A stretch of DNA of 64,000 bases from Micavibrio aeruginosavorus ARL-13 (GCF_000226315.1 NC_016026.1:1736001-1800000); one strand, 5' to 3'; shown: positions 12,182 to 22,346, counted from the stretch's first letter. A program made the numbers and translations. The notes: a model not told the origin generated them from the sequence alone.

Positions 12182-13006
12182 ATGTTTTTCAACCGTTTTC
12201 ATCGCGTATTTCTGACCGCCGCTATGCTGATTGGCATGGCGGGCAGCGCCGTGGCCGAAACCGGCAATGTAGTGGACGAAAACGTAAAAACCATCACCCC
12301 GCGCACGGTCAGCATCAGCCTGCTGCGCCCCGATGATGGTACGGGCGAAGCCGTCCTGCGCCTGATGGCCCCAGACGCGATCAGCGGCTGCCCGGTCATC
12401 GGCCCGTTGAAAACCGAAATGAATGTGAATTCGATTTATCTGGATATCACGGTTGATGGATACACCATTGATCAGAATAATCTGGAGACACATCGCGGCG
12501 CCTGCGCCACGGCGCGCCAATATGCGTATGCCGATATTCCGCTGGACCGCGCGCTGCTGCATGGAAACAACGTGGCCGAAATCCGTTTCACCGTGAACAA
12601 TGACATGGATTATTACACGGTCAATTTGAACGAAGAACGTTTGGAATTGCTGCCCCGCCGCCAAATGCGCGTGAAGCCGGCAGGCGGCGCGGATTCTGCG
12701 ACCGGGGGCTTAACTTTCTGGTACTATCCGAAAGGCACGATGATTTTATCCATCCCTGCGGCCCCCGCTGGATCGGATATCACCAGTCCTCTGGATCAGT
12801 TCGCGGCCCAACACGGGCTAAAACGGCTGGATCGTGCGATGCCGGGCTTTGGCACCATCGCTGGAAAAGCCGGCCAAGCCTACTATATCGATGAGACCGG
12901 AGCGTTGGGCACGGTTGTCGGAAAAGATCCGGTGTCCATCGGAACAACTATCATTGATGGCCGCACCGTCGATATCTATGGCCGTCAGCCCGGCATGAAT
13001 GAATAA
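12182..13006 (+). CDS. Secreted protein of unknown function between hrcA and grpE
   Basis: 274 residues from ATG 12182 (MFFNRFHRVF), chosen because GAGCGG precedes it and it exposes a signal peptide ending AVA-ETG at about residue 25. The mature protein has no family I recognise; it contains a pair of cysteines around GCPVIG and RGACATARQ, suggesting a disulfide, and an FTVNNDMDYYTVNL beta segment. Position in the heat-shock cluster hints at co-expression, not function. Confidence 0.65.
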   Translation: MFFNRFHRVFLTAAMLIGMAGSAVAETGNVVDENVKTITPRTVSISLLRPDDGTGEAVLRLMAPDAISGCPVIGPLKTEMNVNSIYLDITVDGYTIDQNNLETHRGACATARQYAYADIPLDRALLHGNNVAEIRFTVNNDMDYYTVNLNEERLELLPRRQMRVKPAGGADSATGGLTFWYYPKGTMILSIPAAPAGSDITSPLDQFAAQHGLKRLDRAMPGFGTIAGKAGQAYYIDETGALGTVVGKDPVSIGTTIIDGRTVDIYGRQPGMNE

Positions 13007-13048
13007 GAAAAACAAACAACAACAACGATACGTAAGCAGTACAGACCA

Positions 13049-13681
13049 ATGACCGATCAAAACAACAACACCCCGAACGATCCCGCCAACATCGACCCGC
13101 TGGCCCCGACCGCAACAGGTGAAGACACTGGCGCAACGAGTGGTGACGCCGCCCCTGTGGACGAACGCGCCGCGCTGGAAGATGAAATCGCCCGGCTGAA
13201 GGATCATGTCCTGCGCGCTTTGGCCGATGCGGAAAACACCCGCAAACGCGCCGCAAAAGAACGCGAAGATGCGACCAAATACGCCGTCACCGGGTTCGCC
13301 CGCGATTTATTGTCCGTGGCCGACAATTTGCGCCGTGCGCTGGAATCCATTCCGGAAGAAGCCAAGAACGGCAATGACGAATTGTTTAAAAACCTGCTGG
13401 TCGGTGTCGAAGCCACCGAACGCGAAATGCTGCGCGCCTTTGAAAAGAACGGCATTAAAAAGATTGAACCGATCAACGTTCCATTCGACCCGCACCAGCA
13501 TGAAGTGATGTTCGAAGCCCCGATGCCCGGCAAACCGGCGGGTACGATTATCCAGCTGGTCGAAGCAGGATATGTGTTGAATGACCGCCTGCTCCGCCCC
13601 GCCCGTGTGGGCGTTTCCCGTGCCGTTGATGGCGGCGATGGCCCGGATTCCGGCCCGGGACATATTGATAAAACTGCGTAA
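13049..13681 (+). CDS. grpE: Nucleotide exchange factor GrpE
   Basis: 210 residues. A charged low-complexity N-terminus (about 40 residues) leads into the long coiled coil (RAALEDEIARLKDHVLRALADAENTRKRA) and the C-terminal beta domain with FDPHQHEVMFEAP, GTIIQLVEAGYVLNDRLLRPARVGVS. GrpE releases ADP from DnaK to restart the chaperone cycle. Upstream of dnaK, separated by two unrecognised genes. Confidence 0.95.
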   Translation: MTDQNNNTPNDPANIDPLAPTATGEDTGATSGDAAPVDERAALEDEIARLKDHVLRALADAENTRKRAAKEREDATKYAVTGFARDLLSVADNLRRALESIPEEAKNGNDELFKNLLVGVEATEREMLRAFEKNGIKKIEPINVPFDPHQHEVMFEAPMPGKPAGTIIQLVEAGYVLNDRLLRPARVGVSRAVDGGDGPDSGPGHIDKTA

Positions 13682-13742
13682 TTTTTAAATACTTGCACTC
13701 AGGGTCGATTTTACGTAAATTCTGACCCCTAAGGGATATATT

Positions 13743-14255
13743 ATGGTATCAAAATCCGGTAAAAAGGGTGGGCCCCGGTCCACCCGCAGCGCGACGCGCC
13801 CGGCCAGCGAGCAAGAAAAAATCTTTAAAATGCTCGATGAACTGGCCGACAACGACCCCGATCTGGTTGATCGGGCAACGGATGCCGCGCGCGACCCGGA
13901 CACGGGCCGCACCTATCTGCGCGATGTGACCGATAATATCCTGAAGGAATCCAACCCGGCTTTAAGCGCGACACTCAGCGCCGCATCCGCCTTTATCGAC
14001 GCCACCCGCGTTCCGGTGAACGAGCCACAGGACCTGCCCCACTTTCATATCATTCTGGCCCATACGGCCGACGACCAACGCGCCGCCAGCCGTATTTTCA
14101 ATTCGGCGTCCAGCCGCCTGAACGCCATGATCCGGCTGGCCAGCACACGCGAAAGCACAGATATCGGCCCGGTTTTACAGGCCCTGATCCCGATGGCCGA
14201 ATACGCCATTAACAAGGCCATACAAAATTACAAAGCCACGCCCCAACTGAATTAA
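13743..14255 (+). CDS. Hypothetical protein between grpE and dnaK
   Basis: 170 residues with AAGGGA nine bases before the ATG. A basic, disordered start (KSGKKGGPRSTRSATRP) precedes a helix-rich body; ASAFIDATRVPV and HIILAHTADDQRAASRIFNSASSRLNAM suggest an amphipathic bundle. No signal peptide or membrane helix, so probably cytoplasmic. No family recognised. Confidence 0.6.
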   Translation: MVSKSGKKGGPRSTRSATRPASEQEKIFKMLDELADNDPDLVDRATDAARDPDTGRTYLRDVTDNILKESNPALSATLSAASAFIDATRVPVNEPQDLPHFHIILAHTADDQRAASRIFNSASSRLNAMIRLASTRESTDIGPVLQALIPMAEYAINKAIQNYKATPQLN

Positions 14256-14281
14256 CACGCTGAATTAAACGGAGAATGGAC

Positions 14282-14788
14282 ATGTCGACGCACAGCGCTT
14301 CAACCAACGACCTTTTTGACAGCCTGCCGAGCGCATCCATCTTGAAAAAACTGGACGAAAAATGTCCGGGGGCGAAACTGGCCGTTCTGGACCGTGCCGA
14401 AAAAATTCAAAAAGAACGCCACGCCGCCGAAATGAATGCGCCGAAGCCGCCATTGAAAAAACGCATCACGGATGTTTTCAAATCCATCGCCCGCAGTTTC
14501 TCCGAAGGCATGACCATGTACCCCGGCCCGCATTACGGCCCGGAATATTCCGGACGCGCCACAAAGGACCGGATGGAAGCGTATGAAAGCCTGCGCACCC
14601 GGAATGTGATCCAGGCCATTCGCGGCGACATCGCCAACGTCGGCGACGACCTGCGCGCGGCCATTCGGGCCGAAATGGTGGCCCGCAAGGTCACCGTTAA
14701 GGATCTGGGCCTGACCCGGGCGGAAATCGTCGATTTGCACCTGGTGACAGCCAAAACAGCCCCGAAAACCGGCCCATCCCCACAATAA
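14282..14788 (+). CDS. Hypothetical protein upstream of dnaK
   Basis: 168 residues. An in-frame ATG at 14276 touches the GGAGA ribosome site (14270-14274), so the ATG at 14282, seven bases away, is the better start. The protein is polar and helical, with LKKRITDVFKSIARSFSEGM and a C-terminal ARKVTVKDLGLTRAEIVDLHL segment that looks like a short helical domain of the DUF1127-like style, but I do not assign it. Ends at a strong terminator, separating it from dnaK. Confidence 0.6.
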   Translation: MSTHSASTNDLFDSLPSASILKKLDEKCPGAKLAVLDRAEKIQKERHAAEMNAPKPPLKKRITDVFKSIARSFSEGMTMYPGPHYGPEYSGRATKDRMEAYESLRTRNVIQAIRGDIANVGDDLRAAIRAEMVARKVTVKDLGLTRAEIVDLHLVTAKTAPKTGPSPQ

Positions 14789-14812
14789 CGGCTCCATCCA
14801 CAGCGATCTTCA

Positions 14813-14840
14813 CAAAAGGCGGGAAAACCCCGCCTTTTTT
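14813..14840 (+). terminator. Rho-independent terminator
   Basis: AAAAGGCGGG-AAAAC-CCCGCCTTTTTT hairpin after the hypothetical gene, isolating dnaK-dnaJ transcription. Confidence 0.9.
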
Positions 14841-15002
14841 ACACAAAAAATCAAGGGATTCCGGGGGCATCAGGTCTGGTCAGCCCCCCTCTTTGTGCTA
14901 TATTCCCTCTCTGTAAAGCCTGACATTCAGGTCTTAAGGGAATGAGGGCGGCGCTGCCTGGCGGGCTGCCCTTTGCATTTGCCAACTTAAAGTGAGGAAA
15001 GA

Positions 15003-16949
15003 ATGAGCAAAATTATCGGTATCGACTTGGGCACCACCAACTCCTGCGTGGCCATTATGGATGGCAAGGACCCCCGGGTTCTGGAGAACGCAGAAGGCAC
15101 CCGCACCACCCCGTCCATGATCGCATTCACCAAAGACGGTGAGCGTTTGGTGGGTCAGCCGGCGAAACGCCAGGCGGTCACAAACCCGGAAAAAACACTG
15201 TACGCGGTCAAGCGCCTGATCGGCCGCCGTTTCGACGATCCGCAAGTCCAGAAAATGGCCAAAACCGCCCCGTTCAAAATTGTGAAGGGCGATAACGGCG
15301 ACGCATGGGTCGAAATTGATGGCGAAACATTCGCCCCGGCCCAAATTTCGGCCATGGTTCTGCAGAAGATGAAAGAAACGGCGGAAAGCTATCTGGGTCA
15401 CGAAGTGACGCAAGCGGTGATCACCGTTCCGGCCTACTTCAACGACTCGCAACGCCAAGCCACCAAAGACGCTGGTAAAATCGCTGGTCTGGACGTGTTG
15501 CGTATCATCAACGAACCGACAGCGGCTGCACTGGCCTATGGTCTGGACAAGAAAAATTCCGGCATCATTGCCGTGTATGACCTTGGCGGCGGTACGTTCG
15601 ATATTTCCATCCTGGAAATCGGCGACGGCGTCTTCGAAGTAAAATCCACCAACGGGGATACGTTCCTGGGCGGTGAAGATTTCGATGATCGCATCATCCA
15701 TTACCTGGCCGATGAATTCAAAAAAGAACAAGGCATCGACCTGCGCAGTGACAAGCTGGCCCTGCAACGTTTGAAAGAAGCGGCAGAGAAAGCAAAGATC
15801 GAATTGTCGTCCACCACGCAGACGGAAGTGAACTTGCCGTTCATTACCGCTGATGCGTCGGGCCCGAAACACTTGAACGTGAAAATGACCCGCGCCAAGC
15901 TGGAAAGCCTGGTCGAAGATCTGGTCAAACGCACGATCGACCCGCTGAAAGCCGCATTGAAAGATGCTGGCCTGAAAGCATCTGACATCGACGACGTTGT
16001 TTTGGTCGGCGGGATGACCCGTATGCCGAAAATCATCGAAACGGTGAAGGACTTCTTTGGCAAAGAACCGCACAAGGGCGTGAACCCGGATGAAGTCGTG
16101 GCCGATGGCGCCGCGATTCAGGGTGGCGTCCTGCAAGGTGATGTGAAGGATGTTCTGCTGCTCGACGTCACCCCGCTGTCGCTGGGGATTGAAACGCTGG
16201 GCGGTGTGTTCACCCGTTTGATCGACCGGAACACCACCATCCCGACGAAAAAATCTCAGGTCTTCTCCACTGCGGAAGACAACCAAAGCGCCGTGACCAT
16301 CCGCGTGTTCCAGGGGGAACGCGAAATGGCCGCGGATAACAAATTCCTGGGTCAATTCGATCTGGTTGGTATTCCGTCCGCACCGCGCGGCATCCCGCAA
16401 ATCGAAGTCACGTTTGACATCGACGCGAACGGTATCGTGCACGTGACGGCCAAAGACAAAGCCACAGGCAAGGAACAGAATATCCGTATCCAGGCCAGCG
16501 GCGGGTTGTCCGATGCGGACATCGACCAAATGGTGAAAGACGCCGAAGCCAACGCGGAATCCGACAAAAAACGCCGTGGCGTTGTCGAAGCCCGCAACCA
16601 GGCCGAGGCCGCCATCCACCAGACGGAAAAAACCATGTCCGAACTGGGCGGGGATATTCCGGCGGATGAAAAATCCAATGTTGAATCCGCCCTGGCCGAC
16701 CTCAAGGCCGTGCTGGACACCGAAGACCAAGCTTTGCTGGAAGAAAAAACGCAAAGCCTGATTCAGGCCAGCATGAAGCTGGGCGAACTGGCGTACCGTC
16801 GTGCACAGGAACAATCAGCGGGCACGCCGGACAATGACGGCGCAGACACATCCGCGAAAGCCGATGCACCGAAATCGTCCGATGACGACATTGTCGACGC
16901 CGATTTCCTGGAGCTGGACGACGAAGACGACAAGAAAGCCAGCAAGTAA
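15003..16949 (+). CDS. dnaK: Hsp70 chaperone DnaK
   Basis: 648 residues, usual length. ATPase domain motifs [65 protein letters not shown]; substrate domain starts at [14 protein letters not shown]; the tail ends in an acidic-rich [14 protein letters not shown] motif. GAGGAAAG precedes the ATG. The 140-base leader follows a terminator, so dnaK has its own promoter there; a TGCTATATT-like -10 near 14897 is possible but weak. Confidence 0.97.
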   Translation: MSKIIGIDLGTTNSCVAIMDGKDPRVLENAEGTRTTPSMIAFTKDGERLVGQPAKRQAVTNPEKTLYAVKRLIGRRFDDPQVQKMAKTAPFKIVKGDNGDAWVEIDGETFAPAQISAMVLQKMKETAESYLGHEVTQAVITVPAYFNDSQRQATKDAGKIAGLDVLRIINEPTAAALAYGLDKKNSGIIAVYDLGGGTFDISILEIGDGVFEVKSTNGDTFLGGEDFDDRIIHYLADEFKKEQGIDLRSDKLALQRLKEAAEKAKIELSSTTQTEVNLPFITADASGPKHLNVKMTRAKLESLVEDLVKRTIDPLKAALKDAGLKASDIDDVVLVGGMTRMPKIIETVKDFFGKEPHKGVNPDEVVADGAAIQGGVLQGDVKDVLLLDVTPLSLGIETLGGVFTRLIDRNTTIPTKKSQVFSTAEDNQSAVTIRVFQGEREMAADNKFLGQFDLVGIPSAPRGIPQIEVTFDIDANGIVHVTAKDKATGKEQNIRIQASGGLSDADIDQMVKDAEANAESDKKRRGVVEARNQAEAAIHQTEKTMSELGGDIPADEKSNVESALADLKAVLDTEDQALLEEKTQSLIQASMKLGELAYRRAQEQSAGTPDNDGADTSAKADAPKSSDDDIVDADFLELDDEDDKKASK

Positions 16950-16962
16950 CACACAATAAGAC

Positions 16963-17013
16963 ACAGCGCAGAGGATAAACGGATCACAATCCCTCCTCTG
17001 CGCTGTTCTTTTC
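16963..17013 (+). terminator. Hairpin between dnaK and dnaJ (terminator or attenuator)
   Basis: A 13-bp perfect stem, ACAGCGCAGAGGA at 16963-16975 and its complement at 16994-17006, with an 18-base loop and TCTTTTCT after it. It could partly terminate transcription so that dnaJ is made at a lower level than dnaK, or stabilise the dnaK mRNA end. Confidence 0.65.
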
Positions 17014-17048
17014 TGAACGTCCGAAAAACCTTGTGGTTAGAAAAATAA

Positions 17049-18221
17049 ATGGCCGACAAAGATTTTTATAAAACACTCGGGATCGAACGTGGCGCCAGCG
17101 ACGATGACATCAAAAAAGCATTCCGCAAGCTGGCCATGCAATATCACCCCGACCGGAATAAAGATGATCCGACCGCGGAAGCGAAATTCAAGGAAATCAA
17201 CGAAGCCTATGACGTTTTAAAAGACCCGCAGAAGAAAGCGGCCTATGACCGCTTTGGCTCCAGCGCGTTTGAACAAGGCGGCGGTTTCCGCCCTGGTGCT
17301 GGTGCAGGCGGTTTTGACGCCAGCGGATTTGGTGGCGCATTCTCCGACATTTTCGAAGATATGTTCGGCGACTTCATGGGCAATGGCGGTGGCGGCGGAC
17401 GTGGCCGCGCCGGTGGCCCGCAACGCGGATCCGACGTGCAATACACCATGGAAATTTCCATGGAAGAGGCCTTCGCCGGCAAGGAAGCCACCATCAAGGT
17501 GCCGCTGGCCGAAACATGCGATAAATGCAGTGGGTCTGGCGCGAAAACCGGCACGGGCACCGAAAACTGCCCAACCTGTTCCGGCCAAGGCCGCGTGCGG
17601 ATGCAACAGGGGTTCTTTACCATCGAACGCACCTGCCCCACCTGTAACGGCGAAGGTGCGATCATTCGTGACCCGTGCGAAAAGTGCAGCGGGTCGGGCC
17701 GTATGCGCAAGGAAAAAACCCTGCGCATCAAAATTCCGCCCGGCGTTGAAAATGGCCGCCGCATCCGTTTGGGTGGCGAGGGCGAAGCCGGTTTCCGCGG
17801 CGGTGTTGCGGGCGATTTGTACGTGCTGCTGGCCATCAAGCCGCACCGTTTCTTCAAACGCGAAGGGGCCGATTTGTTTGGCCGCGTGCCAATTCCGATG
17901 ACCACCGCCGCGTTGGGCGGTGATGTCGAAGTGCCGACAATCGAAGGCAGCCGTACCAAAGTCAAAATCCCCGCCGGGACCCAGTCAGGACAGCAATTGC
18001 GCCTGAAGGGTAAAGGCATGTCGATTTTGAAATCATCGGCTCGCGGAGACATGTATATCGATGTGTTCGTAGAAACGCCTGTGAACCTGTCGCGCAAGCA
18101 AATGGATTTGCTGAAAGAACTGGATAAATCCATTGGCGGTGCCGAGGCCAGCAAACACAGCCCCGAATCCTCTGGCTTCTTTGGCAAAATGAAAGATATT
18201 TGGAGCGATCTGACAGAATAA
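17049..18221 (+). CDS. dnaJ: Chaperone DnaJ (Hsp40)
   Basis: 390 residues. J domain with YHPDRN (residues about 31-36), Gly/Phe-rich linker (about 75-125), the zinc domain with four C-x2-C-x-G-x-G repeats ([32 protein letters not shown]) and a C-terminal substrate-binding region. Stimulates DnaK ATPase and delivers substrates. About 100 bases downstream of dnaK, past a strong hairpin. Confidence 0.97.
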   Translation: MADKDFYKTLGIERGASDDDIKKAFRKLAMQYHPDRNKDDPTAEAKFKEINEAYDVLKDPQKKAAYDRFGSSAFEQGGGFRPGAGAGGFDASGFGGAFSDIFEDMFGDFMGNGGGGGRGRAGGPQRGSDVQYTMEISMEEAFAGKEATIKVPLAETCDKCSGSGAKTGTGTENCPTCSGQGRVRMQQGFFTIERTCPTCNGEGAIIRDPCEKCSGSGRMRKEKTLRIKIPPGVENGRRIRLGGEGEAGFRGGVAGDLYVLLAIKPHRFFKREGADLFGRVPIPMTTAALGGDVEVPTIEGSRTKVKIPAGTQSGQQLRLKGKGMSILKSSARGDMYIDVFVETPVNLSRKQMDLLKELDKSIGGAEASKHSPESSGFFGKMKDIWSDLTE

Positions 18222-18224
18222 ATT

Positions 18225-18250
18225 AAAGGGGCCTGCGGCCCCTTTTTCTT
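18225..18250. terminator. Rho-independent terminator after dnaJ
   Basis: AAAGGGGCC-TGC-GGCCCCTTT followed by TTCTT; sits in the convergent gap between dnaJ and the minus-strand gene. Confidence 0.88.
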
Positions 18251-18252
18251 AT

Positions 18253-18660
18253 CTACGGTTTCGGTTTTTTGGCGAAGGTTGAACTGTCCAGCCAGACAAC
18301 ATTCCCCGTTGGCCGATCCGCCGGATCGGGGGAGCGTTCCCCCGCCGAGATATTTTCAAATTTCACAACGGCCATCACCATACGATGGCCCAGATCCAAC
18401 GGCTCAACCGCATGGTTCAAATATCCCTGAACGGAATCGCCTCGCATCGGAATTTCATGTTTGGCCATGGCGGCAAATGGAATGCCGCATGAAACAATGA
18501 TGCCGCCATTATGCGCATCGAAAACGATCAGCCCCTTGTCCGCATGGATCTCAATATCCTCGACAATGCCCATGAAGCGTTGTCCCACACGCAGGCCTTC
18601 GGCGGTTTGGCGGAAGGATTCTTTAAGTTCACGGATAAAGCGCGATTCTTCGTAGCCCAT
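18253..18660 (-). CDS. Hypothetical cytoplasmic protein
   Basis: 135 residues from ATG 18660 (AGGGTG seven bases upstream); a GTG nine bases further out is possible. Contains GQRFMGIVEDIEIHADKGLIVFDAHNGGIIVSCGIPF, beta-strand rich, and no signal peptide. I do not recognise the family. Convergent with dnaJ and divergent from dapB. Confidence 0.55.
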   Translation of the reverse strand: MGYEESRFIRELKESFRQTAEGLRVGQRFMGIVEDIEIHADKGLIVFDAHNGGIIVSCGIPFAAMAKHEIPMRGDSVQGYLNHAVEPLDLGHRMVMAVVKFENISAGERSPDPADRPTGNVVWLDSSTFAKKPKP

Positions 18661-18801
18661 GTGCAACACCCTGTTTTTTATGACTTTGTTCCCTTATGAA
18701 ACAGGATTTTCGCCATGCCCGTCAAACAAAATCCCCTGTTGCGCCGGAAAATCATTCTATTACAATAAGTTGAACTTTTACCGCACAGGGGCAAAATCAC
18801 C

Positions 18802-19509
18802 ATGATCAAGGTCGGAATTGCAGGATATCGGGGCCGGATGGGTCAGATGCTTGTCCATGAATTGCAATCCGGTCAATGGCCGGGACTGGCCTTTGGTTCG
18901 GGCAGTGAATCGTCCGACAATCCGAACAGCCTGTTCGCGGAAAACGATCTGGTGATTGATTTCACCACGCCCATCGCCACGCGCGCGCATGTGGACATTG
19001 CGGTGACGCATAAGAAACCAATCATCATCGGCACGACCGGGCTGAATGATAACGATATGACGGTTTTGAAAACGGCGGCCACCACCTGCCCCGTTTTGTA
19101 TTCCGCGAATATGAGTGTGGGCGTCAACCTGCTCGCCGCTTTGGTGGAACAGGCCTCCGCGCGATTGGGTGATACGTTTGATATCGAAATCATGGAAACG
19201 CACCATCGCAACAAGATGGATTCACCATCCGGTACCGCGTTGATGCTGGGCCGTGCCACGGGCCGCCCCAACGCGCCAATGGACCGCAGCGGCAAACGCA
19301 ACACCGGAACAGTGGGTTACGCCGTACAACGTGGCGGTGATGTTGCGGGGGAGCATAATGTCAGCTTCTTCGGCCCCGGCGAACGCATCGAACTGGGCCA
19401 CCGCGCCCATGACCGCAGCCTGTTCGCCAAGGGCGCATTGCGCGCCGCCTTGTGGATGAAGGGCCGCCCGGCGGGACTTTACTCAATGCGTGACGTCTTG
19501 GGCCTCTAG
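18802..19509 (+). CDS. dapB: 4-hydroxy-tetrahydrodipicolinate reductase
   Basis: 235 residues. Catalyses the NAD(P)H-dependent second step of the diaminopimelate/lysine branch. Rossmann start KVGIAGYRGRMG, DFTTP, GTTGL, SANMSVGVN, the catalytic segment EIMETHHRNKMDSPSGTA and C-terminal SFFGPGERIELGHRAHDRSLFAKGALRAALW. The last 27 bases overlap the end of the convergent methyltransferase gene. Confidence 0.95.
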   Translation: MIKVGIAGYRGRMGQMLVHELQSGQWPGLAFGSGSESSDNPNSLFAENDLVIDFTTPIATRAHVDIAVTHKKPIIIGTTGLNDNDMTVLKTAATTCPVLYSANMSVGVNLLAALVEQASARLGDTFDIEIMETHHRNKMDSPSGTALMLGRATGRPNAPMDRSGKRNTGTVGYAVQRGGDVAGEHNVSFFGPGERIELGHRAHDRSLFAKGALRAALWMKGRPAGLYSMRDVLGL

Positions 19510-20319
19510 CCCCAAAATCAGTTTCTTGCGCGGCGTGCCCCAGCCGTAATTTTCAACGATGCCGGATGATTGAATCACCCGGTGGCACGGGATCAATAAT
19601 GATACGGGGTTCGCCCCCACTGCGGAACCAACCGCGCGCGACGCCTTTGGCTTCCCAATCGCATCGGCCACGGCCTTGTAACTGACGCTCGCGCCACAGG
19701 GGATTTTCAGCAAGGCTTGCCAGACTTGAAGCTGAAAATTCGTGCCGTATAAATGCAGCGTCAAATGCGTGTCCGCCCCACGCCAGATTTCCAAAATTTT
19801 ACGGGCGGTGTCGGTCGTGCCATTCTGATCCTCGACCAGATCGGCAAATTCCCAATCACGGCGCAAACGCGCCATGGGGATGGCGGGATCTTCGTCCACC
19901 ACAAAGCCCAGCCAGCACAACCCGCGATCCGTTTGCGCGATCAGCATATCGCCCATCGGCGTCGGGTGATAACCGTAACGAATGGTCAGGCCCGCCCCCT
20001 TGCGCTTCACCTCGCCCGGTGTGGCCGCGACAATATTGATCATCGCATCATGCAAGCGGGCATTCCCACTCATCCCGCTTTCATATGCGGCGTCTAGGGT
20101 CGAATAATTTTGCAATAACAAATCACGCGCGTTGTGTGCGGACATATATTGCACCATTTTATGCGGGCTGACCCCGGTCATGCGGGTGAAGAGCTTTTGG
20201 AAATGGGTTGCCTCATACCCGGCCCGTGCGGCCAGAGTTTCAAGGTCCGGCTGATCGCGCCAGTGGGCCGCGATGTAATCGATAGCGTTGGAAATAATGG
20301 CGTATTGATCATTGTTCAT
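19483..20319 (-). CDS. AraC-HTH / O6-methylguanine-DNA methyltransferase fusion (Ada-like)
   Basis: 278 residues. Residues about 5-105 form an AraC-type double HTH (LETLAARAGYEATHFQKLFTRMTGVSPHKMVQYM); residues about 115-275 are the Ogt/Ada C-terminal methyltransferase with LLIPCHRVIQ, the acceptor Cys being in PCHRV, and NYGWGTPRKK. It directly removes O6-alkyl groups from guanine. The N-terminal Zn-binding methylphosphotriester-sensing domain of true Ada is absent, so the protein can repair and may bind DNA but should not sense phosphotriesters. Divergent from nth, another DNA repair gene, with 60 bases between starts. Confidence 0.9.
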   Translation of the reverse strand: MNNDQYAIISNAIDYIAAHWRDQPDLETLAARAGYEATHFQKLFTRMTGVSPHKMVQYMSAHNARDLLLQNYSTLDAAYESGMSGNARLHDAMINIVAATPGEVKRKGAGLTIRYGYHPTPMGDMLIAQTDRGLCWLGFVVDEDPAIPMARLRRDWEFADLVEDQNGTTDTARKILEIWRGADTHLTLHLYGTNFQLQVWQALLKIPCGASVSYKAVADAIGKPKASRAVGSAVGANPVSLLIPCHRVIQSSGIVENYGWGTPRKKLILGLEAQDVTH

Positions 20320-20379
20320 GCCATGAAACTAACGGGAAATCCCCTCGCCTCCAATCCGTTTTTTGGTATAGTGAGCATC

Positions 20380-21015
20380 ATGAAAAAGGCTGATATCCAA
20401 CGTTTTTTTGAAATCCTGCGCACCGAAAACCCGGAGCCGAAGGGGGAATTGAATTATACCAATCCCTATACCCTGCTGGTCGCGGTTGCCCTGTCGGCGC
20501 AGGCGACGGATATTGGCGTGAACAAGGCCACCGAAAAACTGTTTAAAATCGTCAAGACGCCCCAAGACATGTTGAAACTGGGCGAAGATGGATTGAAAGA
20601 CCACATCAAAACCATCGGCCTGTACAACACCAAGGCCAAAAATGTAATGGCTGCCGCCGAAATGCTGGTGCGCGATTATGGCGGCAAAGTTCCCGAAGAC
20701 CGCGATGAATTGGTCAAACTGCCGGGCGTGGGTCGTAAGACGGCGAACGTTGTTCTCAATATCGCCTTTGGCCACGAAACTATTGCTGTTGATACACACT
20801 TGTTCCGCGTTTCCAACCGCACGGGCCTGGCCCCCGGCGCCACACCCGAAGCGGTTGAAGCCAAATTGGAAAAAGTCATACCACCGGAATTCCGCCGTCA
20901 TGCACATCACTGGCTGATCCTGCATGGGCGTTATATTTGTAAAGCGCGTAAGCCATCATGCCCGGTGTGCCCCGTGCGCGATGTGTGTGGATTCAAGGAT
21001 AAAACGGAGTATTAA
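20380..21015 (+). CDS. nth: Endonuclease III
   Basis: 211 residues from ATG 20380; a longer frame starts inside the divergent gene and was rejected. DNA glycosylase/AP lyase for oxidised pyrimidines. Helix-hairpin-helix LPGVGRKTANVV with catalytic Lys, the catalytic Asp in VDTHLFRVSNR, and a 4Fe-4S loop C-x6-C-x2-C-x5-C near the end (CKARKPSCPVCPVRDVC). Confidence 0.96.
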   Translation: MKKADIQRFFEILRTENPEPKGELNYTNPYTLLVAVALSAQATDIGVNKATEKLFKIVKTPQDMLKLGEDGLKDHIKTIGLYNTKAKNVMAAAEMLVRDYGGKVPEDRDELVKLPGVGRKTANVVLNIAFGHETIAVDTHLFRVSNRTGLAPGATPEAVEAKLEKVIPPEFRRHAHHWLILHGRYICKARKPSCPVCPVRDVCGFKDKTEY

Positions 21016-21016
21016 A

Positions 21017-21601
21017 TCAGATAGGGCGTGATTTCAGAATGTCGGCCACACAGTCATTGGCACGAACATCACGGCGTTCACCCGCAGCCCCATCATACAA
21101 GGCGGTTTGGCGCGGGTTGAATTCATAATGCGATACCGATGCGGCATCCATATCAACAACAACATGCAAGACGCATTCATTGCCGCGGAACTGCAAAACC
21201 TGCACCGAACCCTCTTCGCGTTCTAGATCGGCGTATGAAAACGCGCCAATGACCTGCGCCGCATTCATGGTCGACAACAGAGCAGGATCTTTACGCAACT
21301 GGGCCTGAACCCCGCGCGCATCACGTTTGGACACAACGGTCATTTCGGACGGTGACGCGATGGCCGCCTGAGCCGCCTGGCCCGGTGTGAAGTCCGGCAT
21401 AATCGTATTCCCGAACACCACCAACGCCACAACCAGCAACGTTTCCGGCAGCACCATAAACCGGCGCCAACGACGCAACGTCAAACGACGGTTCCAGCGC
21501 AAGGTCACACGGAAACGGGAATTGAAACAGAACGGGGCGAATGCCCGGCCTATAATGCCGTTCAAACGCCCCGTTCCGAATGTTTCAAAATTGGTAATCA
21601 T
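21017..21601 (-). CDS. Single-pass membrane protein of unknown function
   Basis: 194 residues from ATG 21601; a GTG/ATG extension to 21649 is possible. A basic N-terminal region (RFRVTLRWNRRLTLRRWRR) precedes one hydrophobic helix (FMVLPETLLVVALVVFG), which predicts a cytoplasmic N-terminus and a periplasmic C-terminal domain with two cysteines (NECVLHVVVDMD and ANDCVADIL). Family not recognised. Convergent with nth with one base between stops. Confidence 0.55.
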   Translation of the reverse strand: MITNFETFGTGRLNGIIGRAFAPFCFNSRFRVTLRWNRRLTLRRWRRFMVLPETLLVVALVVFGNTIMPDFTPGQAAQAAIASPSEMTVVSKRDARGVQAQLRKDPALLSTMNAAQVIGAFSYADLEREEGSVQVLQFRGNECVLHVVVDMDAASVSHYEFNPRQTALYDGAAGERRDVRANDCVADILKSRPI

Positions 21602-21662
21602 GGTGATCGATGCCCCTTCATTCCATTTTTCATGTTTATGAACGGGCACCGGCCCTCAAAAT

Positions 21663-22346
21663 TTACGCCGAAGCTGCGGTTTTGTCAGCGAACGGCAGTT
21701 CTGCGCCGCTGTCACGTTGACCGCCTTGTTTACCGCTGGTGCGGGCTTGGCCCGGCTTGCCTTCGCGCTTTTCGCCTTTGGCGGACAGCGGGGTGACTTT
21801 ACCGTCCAGCGTTGCACCGGCTTCAACAGCCAGTTCTTTGTAGGCGATTGCGCCGGTGATGGAACCGGAAGCGCGGATCGTCAAACGACCATTGACGGTC
21901 AGGTCGCCTTCGAAGCGGCCAGCAATGGTGGCTTCTTCGATTTCAACAGCGCCGTAGAATACGCCGCTCTCAGCGATTTCCAGTACGCGTGCGCCTTTCA
22001 GAGCCGCTTCGATCGTGCCTTCAACGATCAGAACGTCGCAAGCTTCGATTTCACCGGAGATGGTGATGCCTTCGCCGATAACCAGACGACGACCATCAGC
22101 AACCACGCCAGCTTTTGCGCCCGGGGCAGCAGCAGCATACGGGTTTGAGGACGCGGCCGGTTGACCGTACGGGGAAGAACCATAGGAGGACTGACCACCC
22201 GGGAAACCACCGCCCGGAACGCGCGGCGGCTGCATGGCCGGACGTTGCATACCAGCGGCTTGACCACCCGGAATGTCGATCGGGCGCGCCTGGCCAGCGG
22301 CCTGGTTGGAGGATGCGCCTTGGTTGTTTTCTGTTTCGTTGCTCAT
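21663..22346 (-). CDS. Bactofilin (polymer-forming cytoskeletal protein)
   Basis: 227 residues from MSNETENN at 22346; a start 39 bases upstream is also open. A disordered Gln/Gly/Pro-rich N-terminal tail (about 85 residues) leads into the bactofilin beta-helix (GEGITISGEIEACDVLIVEGTIEAAL, GVFYGAVEIEEATIAGRFEGDLTVNGRLTI, GSITGAIAYKELAVEAGATLDGKV) and a charged C-terminal tail. Bactofilins form nucleotide-independent filaments guiding cell-shape and envelope machinery. Confidence 0.92.
   Translation of the reverse strand: MSNETENNQGASSNQAAGQARPIDIPGGQAAGMQRPAMQPPRVPGGGFPGGQSSYGSSPYGQPAASSNPYAAAAPGAKAGVVADGRRLVIGEGITISGEIEACDVLIVEGTIEAALKGARVLEIAESGVFYGAVEIEEATIAGRFEGDLTVNGRLTIRASGSITGAIAYKELAVEAGATLDGKVTPLSAKGEKREGKPGQARTSGKQGGQRDSGAELPFADKTAASA

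Noticed and set aside
11021-15002. CIRCE operator for HrcA near hrcA or dnaK
   Set aside because: No TTAGCACTC-type inverted repeat with nine-base spacing seen in these leaders.
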